Made by a program: the position numbers and the translations under genes. From Cryptomeria japonica (taxonomy: Eukaryota; Streptophyta; Pinopsida; Cupressales; Cupressaceae): 64,000 bases of DNA. A model generated the notes under the pieces. It had not been told where the DNA came from, did not search any database, and saw only the letters and a program-made list of their open reading frames with translations. Shown piece by piece: positions 11,476 to 23,070 of this stretch. The stretch is from positions 142,792,897 to 142,856,896 of the forward strand of contig NC_081407.1 in NCBI RefSeq assembly GCF_030272615.1. The letters are read 5' to 3'. The first letter of the stretch is position 1. The number at the start of each line of letters is the position of its first letter.

Positions 11476-12260
11476 TTTAGCCCCCACTTTAGCGGGAGTA
11501 TAAGCGTACGCTCATAATTCCGGTAAAGTACAAGGAAACAACATTGAAAAACTTTCACCATCTCAAGGAGGCAAGATACACCAAGCCCCCAGTGGACTAA
11601 GGATCTTACGACTTCGATTGACAAAGTAAAAGGGAAGATTACGAGGGAGAACCATGACTGTCAGTAGTAAGGTTCCCTCACTATGAGTCATGCAAGAAAG
11701 ATATGAAAAATTTTCAAGGGAAAGCTAAATTTGTCAAGAAATTTTCAAGTATCTTGAAAAGATATGAACAGGATGTATGCCCCCCTACGTTAAAGCGATC
11801 GCACACGCCTCACCGGGGGTGATTGCTTTAAGGTAGTGATACATATAAGAAATGAGAAAGGAGCACGTTATCACAAGGATTTAGCCCCCAAGTGTGAGAT
11901 AAGCCCAAGGATAACAGACACAAAAGACAAAGCACAAGGTGACTTCGCTTTCCTCGGGGTCAGTATGCTGTATGATAATTCATGTATATCATATGTATGT
12001 ATGCATAATTATTCTTCATTCCCCAATCAAGGAAGGTCACCTAGAAGAAGGGAACACATGTGTCTTTTGAGTCAACATGAGAGAGACCAAAAGAGATCTC
12101 AATGTTTTGCATCGTCCTCAAGTAGACAACACTAAGGACAATGAATAGAAGAATGAGAATAACACATAGAAGAAGTAACAAAAGAGAGGAGGAGAGAGTC
12201 TGCTATGCTAATGAACTAGTCTAGCACGTCATCTACCCCCCGATCTTGCTGATCAATATT
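11476..12260 (-). other. 3' untranslated region and polypurine tract of the gag-only element
   Basis: The purine tract occupies 11476-11490 on the minus strand. From there to the end of the gag frame at 12261 I see no coding sequence. Confidence 0.7.
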
Positions 12261-15200
12261 TCAGGAAGGTAGGAAACACGCTAGAGGAGGAACATCCAAC
12301 ACAGCAGATGGAGCTATCACAAGATCCAAACAAGGGCTATGTTCATACCCCAAGCCATGGTGTTCTTGTCTAGGAGCTAGGATAAGTGCATTAGAAAATT
12401 CATTGGATAAATGGTTATCAACATCAACATATTCATATTCACTATCAGAATGAACAGGAGTAACATTTTCATCATGAATAACATTTTCATCATCAAGATT
12501 TATAAAAATAGGATCTTTAACTCGCACAAGATCAAGACCATCATGCATCTTATGTTCAGGAGATTTCGGCTCAATCGTCAGCTGAGGAGAAAATGGAATA
12601 ATATTAGTTGAAGGTGTTTTTGGGGATTGCAAAGTTTGAAGAGCAGCTGCCTGAGCTCTAAGATGACACTTTCGTCAGTGTTCACATGTAGAACGATTTC
12701 GTCTAGTCTTAGTAGGAAGTTGCGAAGATTGAGGAGGAGGAATGTTCTCATCCTTATCACTTGGGTGTTTAGGTTGTGGTCTCTTAGGTTGAATAATAGG
12801 AGAAGAGGAAGGTCTCTTCTCTCCATAAGAGGAAGGAGGAGGAACTGCTCCATATAAGGGAGGAATATTTGGTTTAGGAAGGAGACCAAGTCCATCATGA
12901 CGAGGAGGTATAGGTCTACTTTTAGGAAGTTTATTAATCATAGGCATAGTCACATTCGTAGGGATGGGTTGGGAATCTTCTTGAGGAAAGACATTAGTTT
13001 TATCTTTCAAGGGAAGAACTTCCTTCTCAACAATGATAGGAATGTCAAGTTTGGGTGTTCTAGGTTCACTTAGAGATAGGATCATATCTTTCTTCCACTT
13101 TTGATAAGATTTAAAAAGATGATCACTTCGCAGAGGAAGAGATTGGAATTGTTTAGGCCAAAAGTAATCAATAGGAACGCTAGAAGTTCTTTCAGCTGGT
13201 TTAAAGAGACTATGATTGACAGTAACAACTTCACCATTATGGGGAAATTTCAAACACTTGTGAATAGGAGAAGCAATAGCTTTCATGGAAGATAGCCAAG
13301 GATAGCCTAGCTTCACACGAAATTGTTCAGATGATGGAATAATAGCAAAGTCCACATCAAGGGATTTATTATGGACCTCAATAGGCAATGTAATAGAACC
13401 AATTGCAGGAGAAGAAAATGCATCAAATAATTTCACAACCACATTTGTTTCATCATAGATCACTTGATTCAATTGCAAAGTAAAAAGAAATTCTTCAGTA
13501 ATGATATTAATCATACAAGAAGGATCAATAAGCACTCCACGACAAGGTGTATTCTTGACTTTTGCAACTATGTATAAAGGACCATCAGGTGCCCTGATAG
13601 TTTCACTAGAATCAAAGGTGATGGAAGGTTCTTTAGGGATTTTTTGCTGCTCTACAAAGTTAATCACATTCGGAGTCATAGAAACAATATCATCAGGTGA
13701 GACAGAGGAATCAGTAGTATCAATTGCATTAGATGTATAAGAAGGCAATGGATCAGTAAAAATCTTAAGATTTTGGTTAGGAGGAGCTACAGATGTGTTG
13801 CCTTTATCATTCATACCAGAAACAGAGATAGTATTATTATCAATCAAATCTTGAATTTTACCCTTTAAAGCAAAACATTTTTCAGTATCATGCCCAGGAT
13901 GACGATGAAATTGACAAAAAGATTTGTTATCAAAATAGGGTGAATTAATTTTTGTAGGATCTATTTGCCTTATAGGAGGAAGAGTAAGCACATTTTGTTC
14001 CAATAACTTATTCATAATACTATGCAATGACTCATTCAAAGGAGTGAACTTTCTTTCTTTCTTGAAAAACTTAGAAATAGGAGGCACACCTGATGCCGCA
14101 TTCACATTGTTGTTGATGATGTGTTCATTGAATTTAATGGACTCTCTGTTCGGTTTAAACTTCCCAAATGGTTGTTGACTACTATCACCCTTATCACTCA
14201 GAGCCATAGGATTTGCTTGTTCCATTTGACTCACAGTCAGTTGATAATTGTGAAGAGTTGCGCACAACTGTTGGAAAGAAGTAAACTCAGAAAATAGGAG
14301 TTTTTCTCTAATATCTTTTTGTAAATTAGAAATAAAGATTCGTTGAATATCATTGTCAGGCACTAGAAAAGAAATTTGAGCATACAAATGCTTATATCTA
14401 CCAATGAAATCAATCACTTTTTCTTTAACACCTTGTTTACAATGCATTAAATCAATCAAAGTAACTTTAGGACTTATATTGTTTTAAAATTGTTGAATAA
14501 AAGCATTTGCAAGTTGTTCGAAAGAAGTAATAGAATAAGAAGGCAACGAGAAATACCATTGTAGGGCTTTATCTCTTAATGTTCTAGTAAACAGTTTTGC
14601 AAGCAACCTTTGGTCATAAGCAAAATCAGTACATATTGTTTGAAAGGTCTTAACATGTGTTAGAGGATCACCCTTACCATTATAAAGCTCCAAATGTGGA
14701 ATTTCAACATGTTTAGGGGGAATAGCTCGAACAATGTCAAGAGAAAGTGGGCTCACAACATCAAATGTGGGCACACTAAACTTAGATTGATTCATAGAGG
14801 CAATTTGTTGCTGTAGAGAAGAGACAGTTTGTGCAAGATTGTTAATGGTCGCTTCAGTTGAAGAGTTCATATTAGACATGTTAGATTGTGATGGAGGTGT
14901 TATGTTATTGAAAGAAGGTAGAGAGTAAGGTGGTGGGACACTATGATAGTTAGTCATAGGAGATGATTGGAAAGGAGGAACACTACAAGGAGGAATGGAA
15001 GGGTTAAATGAATTGCCCCCTTACGTCATGTTTATTTGTGGAGATATAATAGGAACACTCATTGAAGGAATAAATGAAGAAGTTGGATTGAATGAAGGAA
15101 GAGGGTTGATTGAAGAAGAGGGATTGCCCCCATGATTAGTGATCATAGGAGGAATGTCTTGTATTGAAGTAGTCATTATGTTTGATGTAAAAGTAGGTAT

Positions 15201-15650
15201 ACTAGCAATAGAAGTTGTCAAAGGAATAGAATGATTAACTTGAGTAGGAGGTTGTGTATAACCTAAGGTTTCGGCACAACTTTTCATAGGCATCACATTC
15301 GAATCCACAATGTGTGCAATACCACGCAAAATATCAATTCCATTCTTATCACTTTGAACCATACGTTTTAGACCCTCAATTAATGAAAGAGCTTGACTAT
15401 CGGGGTATTCTTGAGACATCCATTGTCGAAAATCATCAAATTGGTTATCTAATTTTGAAAGTTGTTCTACAGAAACCTCATGGAGAGCTTCTTCATCATT
15501 AAGAGGATTACAGGAATTACCCATGTCCTCATTAAAAAGGCCATTCAAATTAGGTTCCATCTCCTCGGTAATTACACCTTGGAAAGACTTAATTCTAAGG
15601 CTTCCTCTAACGGGAATAGTGTAAGTAGGGCTTATTGTTGTAAAACTCAT
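12261..15650 (-). pseudogene. gag: gag-protease polyprotein of the gag-only element
   Basis: One continuous frame runs from ATG 15650 to 12261, about 1,130 codons, broken only by in-frame stops at about 15021, 14484 and 12675. The order is an N-terminal Pro/Ser/Thr-rich region and a capsid-like segment (PHLELYNGKGDPLTHVKTF near 14700). Then come IDFIGRYKHLYAQ, a CX2H-type gag motif (CQFHRHPGHDTEKC near 13890-13920), and a protease-like segment near 13500. Its active site reads IDPSC where aspartic proteases have D(S/T)G. Gag would package the RNA. The changed triad suggests the protease is dead or decayed. No pol follows. Identification of gag is firm; protease is moderate. Confidence 0.85.
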
Positions 15651-16836
15651 GCACTAAAGAAAGAGAGAAGATTTTGAATTTTAGAGGTAGCAAATTTCAA
15701 TAAAATCAGCCAATCTCCTAGATTTAAGCTGTTAAATGCAATCAGGACAATCTCCCAAAATTTCGGAAAAAATGTCCAGGACCGTGGCGAACAGAGTGCA
15801 CACGGTCCTCGCAACTTTTTTCAAAATTTTCAGGGATGAAAGTTATGATGATTTTAAAGCTAATCTGAAAAAATTGAGTGATTTTACGATCTGTAGATAG
15901 GCCAAATTAAAGTTGCAATCTCAAAATTGAACCCTACCCAGATTGTTGAAAAAAATGCAAATTTTGAATTTTGAAAAAGAGAGGGAAACTGAAATTTTGA
16001 ATTTTATGATTTTAGAGGGAATACTAAAAGCAATGCAAGTTTTGAAATTTAAAAGTTGACTCAATTTCATGCAAAATTTGAATTTGAAAGTGGAAATCAA
16101 AGTTGCTGCAATTAAACACTTAATTTCAAAAGTCACAAATTGCAAAAATTTGAATAAAACACTGAAATTTTGAATGAATGCCAACACACTTTTCAGATTT
16201 AGGACAGTAAGAAACACAATTTTGATACAAATTTCAATTTCAACAATTTTTCTATGATTAAAAGCCTCAATCCAAGCAATCGCTAGACCAAATTTGACTT
16301 TAATTTTGAAAGTGTTAGATTTGATAAAATCAGCCAAAATTCTGGATTTTAGCAGAAAAATACAGTAAGATCTAGCTCCCGAAATTTCAGAAAAAATGTC
16401 GGGGATGATGGTGCTCGGGGTGCACATGGTCCTCACAACTTTTTTCCAAATTTTCAGGGATGAAAGATATTGTGATTTTATTGCGGAATCCAAAGTTACA
16501 GCCGATTTGGAGGTGTTTTGATTAGTGAAATTATCAGTCAAAGGTTGAATCAAGAAGGTCTTAAAAATTAGGGTTTTGACATTTAACCACTTAATTTTCA
16601 GAATTAAAGCACAAATATGAATTGACAATTTGCAATAGAAGGGTAGATCTGAAACAAGCATTAACAATTAAACATTTCACAAGTTTAATTACTTAAAAAA
16701 AAAATTTAGGGTTTTTATGCAATTAGCCTCTAAAATTTGCAAAAGATCAAACATGGAAATGTAATTAAGGAAACAAAATTTTCAGATCTAACCATGAATA
16801 ATCAAAATGAGGATGTTCACGTCGGGTTCACCAAAA
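15651..16836 (-). other. 5' leader of the gag-only element with a duplicated module and PBS
   Basis: The leader has two diverged copies of a module of about 160 bp (about 15690-15850 and 16315-16470). Each contains AATAAAATCAGCCAA-like sequence, a CCCRAAATTTC stretch, and GTGCACACGGTCCTC-like sequence followed by CAACTTTTTT. The rest is rich in AAATTTTGAATTTT. The PBS at 16815-16833 pairs with a tRNA 3' end of the TGGTGAACCCGACG type. The AT-rich frame at 15921-16667 looks like chance and is not called. Confidence 0.65.
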
Positions 16837-17639
16837 TGTAAAGCGGAAAAATTGAACCCTAGTTGTTCTCCCCTCCCCAACTGCAAGGAGAGAGAAGGGG
16901 GAGTCACTAGGGTTGATGATTTTCACTTAGGAGAGACTTTACATTCAAAAGAGGGGTTGAAACCCACAAGATCCAATCCCACGCAATGCAAGATTGGATT
17001 CTATATGAGTTTCAAGGGTTAAGACATCAAGGATACCCTCTTTTGTAAAGAATGTAGATAGAAAGATTGAACTAGGAATGCATGTAAATTAGGAAAGATT
17101 CGCTTATAAACAGAGATAGGGATATGGGATGAAGCTGTGGACTTGGAATTAGCAGTAAAATGTCGAGACGGTGCTGTTCTACAAATTTGAGCGAAAGTTG
17201 ACGGGACGATGGTGCCCGGCATGCACACGGTCCTCCGAAAAATCCGCGAAACGAAGGTGGATCTGTTCATCTCTGCATAAGGATTCCAGATCTTCAATTA
17301 CAGCCGCGTACCTGCAACCTACACACAGAAAAGAGAGGAGGATTGGGGGGTTTTCCTTTAGGTCAAACCCCGGTTTTGGAATTAACCAAGAAATGAGAAT
17401 GCTGTAAATGTAAATGTTTGTAATGTAAACAAGTACTGATACCTTGTTGTAAGAATGTTTGTATTCTTACATGCGAAGGTGTAAATGTTGTTGTAGTATG
17501 TTGTATGTATGTGATCTCCTCTTCAATGGTTGAATCCTTGTCTTGAATGCAACACCTAGCCTTGAATGGAGACTTAGAATGTGTTGAGCACTATTTTTGA
17601 AAAAAAAAATAAAAAAAAAATAATGTATGTTTCCATAAG

Positions 17640-18210
17640 CGTGAAGACTAATGGATATTTCGGCCAGTAAACTGTATCGAGCACTGCAGAGGAAGTTTCA
17701 TCGAAAGAGTGTTTTCATCGACACAGGGCATATAAAGCACTAAGCAAAGGTATTTCGGCAAAAGGTTACCTTCGATGAACATAGAAAACCACTCATCGAT
17801 ACCCTAAGTTTCATCGAAAAGGTAAAAGCAAAAAGCGATAAAGGCAAAAGGGTGATTTCGAAGGAATGTCATTACCGAAGAAACTCAAAAGGCATTCATC
17901 AAAATGCAAGTTTTCATCGATGAACGTAGTGTCGAACAAAAGTAAGGCTGTTTCATCGATAAAGAAGGATATCGATGAAAAAGGGATATCGATGAACGCG
18001 CATAAGCCTACACCGAAGAAAGAAACTCATCGAAAGTATGACATCGATGAAACTTGCGAGCGACTTATCGAAAAAGGGGTCTATCGATGAAAGAGTGATT
18101 TCGATGAGTCTTAAAAGCGGCCTCTCGACATGAGCTGTTCACCGAAACAATTGTATCGAAGAAAATGAGCTTTCGATGGAAGGTTTAAACACTCGGCCGA
18201 AGACAAGGGT
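17640..18210. promoter_or_regulatory. Array of TTCATCGATGAA palindrome half- and full-sites
   Basis: At least a dozen copies of TCATCGA or its complement TCGATGA occur within 570 bp. Several are full TTCATCGATGAA-type palindromes, for example near 17915, 17968, 18043 and 18215. Sequence further right in this LTR lacks them. They end about 300 bp before the frame at 18518, consistent with an upstream regulatory region; the function is inference. Confidence 0.55.
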
Positions 18211-18517
18211 TTCATCGATGACTTGAAATGTGCGCACTTTGAGCGAACTGTACTTCCCGCGAAAGAATTAAAGGCCCGATTGAAAAGTGTCACATCTGCA
18301 ATTAAGTTTAAACACTTGAGTAGCCGTTGTAGATGCAAAACATTAACTGTGCACAAGTTGCCCATTCGATTACAGTTGAACTGAGTGAATTTTTTTAAGA
18401 ATCAGATCGATGCTAAAAGATTGAAAGCTGTGAAGAACCTGCAGAAACTTGCAAGCGATAACCAGAGAAGTTGAGCATTCACCAAGTAAGTGTTGTCTCT
18501 CTTATTTTACTGTGACT

Positions 18518-21500
18518 ATGGAACCTTCATCTTCCTCTTCTAAAAAGAGTAGGAAAGGAAAAGAGTTGAACCCTGAAGAGAAGCCCAAAAGATAGAAGAA
18601 AGAAGGGAGAGCTCTGACTCAGGACTTATTAGACCAGTGTCCATCATCTAGTGTAAGGTAAAAAAAGATCAAAAGTGAAGAAGAAGGATTAGAAGACAGA
18701 TTTGAAAATTTAGGAGACATTTGGACTAAGATAAGAGGGCATGAGCTATTTTTATTTGGCTACAAAAGAAGGGATGCACCTGAACCCATAAATAATCTAT
18801 GGAAGAAGAACTTAGGCAAATTAGTAGTCCCAAATGTGTTTGTGGACGTAGAATTAATGAAAGCCCTGGTAGATTGTTACAACCCAAGAACCAAAACCAT
18901 ATGTGATTATAGAGGGAACACATTAGTAGTGATTAATAAGCAGACTATTGATATGGTTTTTGATTTGGACTGGGAAGTAGAGGAGACTATCGATATGAAG
19001 AAACTTTCACAGGAATTCTTTAGTTTGGAAAATATCTACAGGACTTGGAGGCTACCTGTTCACAGGCCAAAAGTGGGTGGGTCATTTGTTCAGTTTGGCA
19101 AAGATGACAAGGTGTCGTTTGATGCCAACCACTTCCATCCATATTTCAAGTATACATATTATGCTGCAGCCCAAGTACTAGGCCTAGAGGCTCATCCACT
19201 CATGGATATTGGGGTTATGGTTCTATGTGCTGATATACAATCAAAAGACCCTAGGTCATTTGATTTTGCCACTTATGTTGCAGATGCCTTGAATCATGGG
19301 CTGGAAAAATTGAAAGGAGACCTTGTGAATGTTCACTTTTCATTATACTCCATGTTAATGCATATTCTTCTCTATTGTGGACAAGAAATTAACTTCTGGC
19401 CAGAAGAGTTCAGCATTAGGTCTTATGATAAGAATGGTCTGAAGAAGCCGGTTCAGTTGTGGGTATCAGCATGGGACCAGAGGTTTATGAATAACCAATA
19501 TTGGCATTTTCAAGAATACTTTGTGAAACCTCTCAGTGCGGCTTTTGGACAGCACGGGGATTATACTTTGTCCCCTGACATCAAGAGGTTCCTCAGGCCA
19601 AAGGATTTCTCTCCAGAATCACAGATTGAACATAATTGGGGTGATTGGTATTGCCATGATAATCACACAGAAATAAGGGTATTTGGATTTGAAGGACAAC
19701 CCCACATGCTTCCAATTACGGTACCAAACAGAGTGGCTAGCTTGGAGATTATAAGGCAATTGTCTATTGCCAGTGCTAAACATTTAACTGATTTTGGTAA
19801 ACAATCTATTGTTCCAGGTTTATTAGTTTTCTCTGATTTCATTGTCAAAAGTTCAAAGAGTTATCATTTATTACAGAATAAATTAGATTACTATGGCATG
19901 ACTCTGGGTGAGCCTAGGGAGAATTTTGATCCTGAAGGATATATAAGAGCTGCCAGAGCCTCACAGAAACTCAGAGCTGGGATACATATGGCCAAAATGC
20001 CAGACGACCTAATTAAGAACCTTGAAAGAGAGGAGGCCAAAGCTTTGAGAGAAAAGAGTGAATTGGTTTGGAAGGCTTACAAGTGGAAGAGGGTGAGAGG
20101 AATGATAGATGGGAACCTAATTGGATATCTCCAAGACCCTTTAGAAGTAGCTAAAAGGCTGCTTCAACATGAAGCAGAAGTCATGCATAGGGTTCCTTCA
20201 CAATTCCTTCACTTCATTAATACTGAGAAGGACAGTCAACCCCTAGCTCACATGTCACCAAAATCAACCGCCAGTAGTATCCCACCTGATTCTCCTAGAG
20301 AGGATTATCCTCCTGGTTTCGAAACAGAAATGAACATGGACATAGGAGAAATCAACATCAAGGATGTTGTTGACATAAGAATGACTGAGCATGAGGACTT
20401 CGTTGTTGATGATGGATTCGCCTCCTCTAGGGAATTCCTTTCATTTTTATACCAGTACAGAGGGGCTCATGTCAAACGAAGCATGGCTGGAAGACCAGAG
20501 GAGGAGCAGATGAAGAGATTACAGGATGAAATTGATGTCCTCATGAAAGACATGACTCCTGAAAAGGGGAGGAGATTATTAAAAGAGGCCGGTGTAATCA
20601 TCTTCTCTGGTTGGGATATCAATTCAGCACTCTTATTTGATGGCTTCTTGAAAAAACAAGATTTGAATCAACAAGTATTGCCCCAGGAGATAGACAAACT
20701 GTTCCTAGGCTCTGGATATGATCCAGACAAGAAAGCTCTCCTACAATGGGCACTATATCCAAAGGGGAAGAGGCCTATCATTGTGGATATAGAAGAAACC
20801 TTTGGGCATCTCATGGTTCATCAGGTTGGAAAGACTGATCCTAGGGTCACTAGAAAGCTCAACCTGGATGTTGCAAGATTGAACTTGGACCAGACAGAGT
20901 TTTTGGTCAGAGAGAACATTACATATAAGGGACTATATGAAAAATCCAAGGAGGAAAATCAGAAGCTGTAGGCAAAGGTATTGCAATTAGAGATGGGGAC
21001 TCCTATCAACGAATACACCTCATACCCCGCAGGACGCAGCTTGGATGATGTCTCTGATGCTCTGTACTGGAAGTATCAGGCAGAAAAGGCCAATAAACGC
21101 GCAGACAATGTCCAACAAAAGATGGACAAACTGGTCAACGACATTATAGGACATCGGTTTAACACCATGCTCTTACAGGTCAAACCATATTGGACAGTTT
21201 ACAATGGAACGATAAAAGCGCTAACAGAGCATGAACGGTTAAGAGCACGATTGCAAGAAGTACTGAGCAATGTCGATACCATGTCACCAGAGGAAAAGGC
21301 TGAGGGAAACGCGTATATGGACAATCATGTCAAACTCGAGGATACGCTGAGGAGAGACTTAAAATAATTAGATGATGATAAACCCATTGGAATGCCTTGC
21401 ATCTACAAGGAAGGAGAGGTGATATCCTTGGAGGATCTGCGAAAAGAACTCATCAGCGTCAAGGATTGGGCCTTGTCAGAGATTGATCGGAGTAAGGATA

Positions 21501-21661
21501 TGGCCCCTACTGTCAACCAGATAATATTCAAGTATCTGTCGCTGGGGGATGAATTGAAGAAGCAAACTCCTCAAATCAAAACATTCAAAGACAATGATTA
21601 CATTCATCATTTGGGGCTCTTAAATCTCTTTTTACTTAAGTTTAGAAATATCCAAAGTTAA
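18518..21661 (+). pseudogene. LTR-encoded protein of unknown function (copy B, best preserved)
   Basis: One frame of about 1,047 codons runs from ATG 18518 with stops only at 18593, 18659, 20969 and 21365. The longest open part is 711 codons from 18836. Order: Ser/Lys-rich start; GKLVVP (residue about 98); YNP turn; YFKYTYYAAAQVLG; FDFATYVAD; YSMLMHILL; PVQLW; HNWGDWY (about 371); FGFEG; EIIRQ; charged linker; SREFLSFLYQ; MTPEKGRRLLKEAGVIIFSGWDI (AGV at about 691); a predicted coiled-coil tail. No membrane segment or signal peptide is evident, so cytosol or nucleus is likely. No nucleic-acid enzyme motif is visible. It is homologous to copies A/C, D, E and F. The ATG is supported by the matching starts at 6317 and 58132. 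Confidence 0.8.
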
Positions 21662-22371
21662 TGATTAATATTGTAAAGGGTCGTGTCTCTTCGTGAAGAG
21701 CTTTCATCCTCATATATATATGAGAATGATTTTTGTAATGTAGAGTGAGATTAGATAGGATTAAGAGCGAAAGAACGACAGCTTGTAAGTCTTCTGTGTA
21801 CGAACTATAATGGAATACAAATCTTGATCAATTGTTTCCCTGCATGTGTGTTGTGGATTATTTCATTTTCTTTTGGCAATCGTCTGTGATATTGTCTGAT
21901 AAAGATAAGGTTATTCATGTTCTTAAGATCAAATCTATGCTTTATGTTATAGTGTTGCAACAAAAGTTTTGCTTGCGGATTGTAATTGTTCCTTGCAAAG
22001 CTTAATTGACTGGTCCCTTAAGGGTAGGGTTAAATTCACTCAATCAGCATATAATACAAGCATTCATTTGGTTTTAACAGAAATAGTAACTGACAGGTTC
22101 ATAAGGGATGAATTAAAAACTGTCTCGCAGATTCGCACCATAAGTCCTGAAGAAAATTGTAATGACTCTGCAACCCAATTAACGAAGAAGGCACTGGCTA
22201 AATTACAAATTACCCTCATCATTTCTTCATTTTGACAGCTATAGAAGTAATTAAGAAACATAAAGCAAACAATTATCATAACAACAATCTTGAACTCATC
22301 TGCTATATCTCCATTCAAGGAACTCATGCCATTTCAAGATCAGGAGATATCAGATTAGGATAACATATCTG

Positions 22372-22455
22372 CTATAAAAAGCACTGTTTATTGGAGACAT
22401 TCAGTGAATAGGTATACCCGCCTAGGTCCTGCAGAGCCTAAAGTGAGAGAGTAAG
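22372..22455 (+). promoter_or_regulatory. Putative LTR promoter: TATA box and conserved start block
   Basis: CTATAAAAA at 22372-22380 lies 191 bp before the LTR end. About 30 bp downstream is the block GGTATACCCGCCTAGGTCCT...GCCTAAAGTGAG, shared with the LTRs ending at 30775 and 62764 at matching distances. If transcription starts here, U3 is about 4.8 kb and contains the whole frame, and R-U5 is only about 160 nt. Confidence 0.6.
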
Positions 22456-23070
22456 CAACCAAATAGGTTCACTCTACTTGTTGGCCAAGTCAATTGGAGG
22501 GTTTGACCATAGGGACTGACATTTCCTTAGAACCTATCCAATCTGTTGATTTGAGACCCAACAGAATGATCAATTGCTTGAAGGAATGCTTGAATGCTTG
22601 AATGCTTGAATGCTTGAATATCATTTTTGCCTTTTTTCCCCCTATGTCCTCCTCAAATGGGAGAGGAAATGTAGTTTATATACTTGTCAATTAGGGTTGA
22701 AAGACTGATTTTCCTGACCTTAGGCCGACCAGGCAATATTATTTTCCAACTTGCAAACTTAGAGACCCGAAGCCCCAAAAGAGACCGGGCCCAAAATAGG
22801 GCCAGGGACCAGGGCACTGCGCGCCATGGTCCTGGGGGACCAGGGCGCTGGGCGCCCTAGTCCTGGAGGACCAGGGCGCTAGGTGCCATGGTCCCACCTC
22901 CAGGGACAGCAGGGTGTAATGAGGATCAGGCCAGGGTGCTGAAAAATGCAGTTTTTGGTGTCATGAACAAGTTTCGGGGTCTCCATTCAGGTTCAGTGTT
23001 GCGCTGCCATTGTGAAGACCCAAATGCAGTCGAAATTGCAAGTGTCACAATTTTAGGACGCTACACAAAC

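Larger units (their letters stand above)
17582..22563 (+). mobile_element. Giant solo LTR (4,982 bp) carrying a long frame
   Basis: The segment starts TGTTGAGCAC and ends GACCCAACA, giving TG...CA ends with TGTTG/CAACA, flanked by GAATG on both sides. It holds no gag, pol, PBS or second LTR. Its 3' end (TATA at 22372, GGTATACCCGCCTAGG near 22411, TTGATTTGAGACCCAACA) matches the 3' ends of the LTRs ending at 30775 and 62764. It is thus a solo LTR of a sister family. It lies in the 5' LTR of the gag-only element, so it is among the youngest events here. Confidence 0.88.
10230..23065 (-). mobile_element. Gag-protease-only LTR element (non-autonomous gypsy type)
   Basis: LTRs at 10230-11475 and 16837-23065 (the latter split by a solo LTR) are flanked by CAAAC at 10225-10229 and 23066-23070. 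The PBS TGGTGAACCCGACGTGAAC lies on the minus strand at 16815-16833, three bases from the right LTR. A purine tract AAAGTGGGGGCTAAA lies at 11476-11490 against the left LTR. The interior (11476-16836, 5.36 kb) has one long minus-strand frame of about 1,130 codons with gag and protease-like parts and no RT, RNase H or integrase. It must depend on another element's pol. Confidence 0.9.
16837..23065 (-). repeat. 5' LTR of the gag-only element, split by a solo LTR
   Basis: Positions 16837-17581 plus 22569-23065 rebuild a 1,242-bp LTR matching 10230-11475. The break is at GAATG, duplicated at 17577-17581 and 22564-22568. The left LTR shows the uninterrupted target (CTTCGAATGATCAATTG). Confidence 0.92.

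Noticed and set aside
15921-16667. 248-codon minus-strand frame in the gag-only leader
   Set aside because: Low-complexity Phe/Lys/Ile composition from AAATTTTGAATTTT repeats, spanning the duplicated leader module up to near the PBS; no protein features.
18518-21661. A host protein-coding gene (711-codon open stretch)
   Set aside because: It lies between TG/CA ends with a GAATG target duplication and matches sequence inside four other LTRs, so it is element-borne.
17582-22563. A complete short LTR element rather than a solo LTR
   Set aside because: No internal repeat pair, PBS or polypurine tract; its 3' end matches the 3' ends of single giant LTRs.
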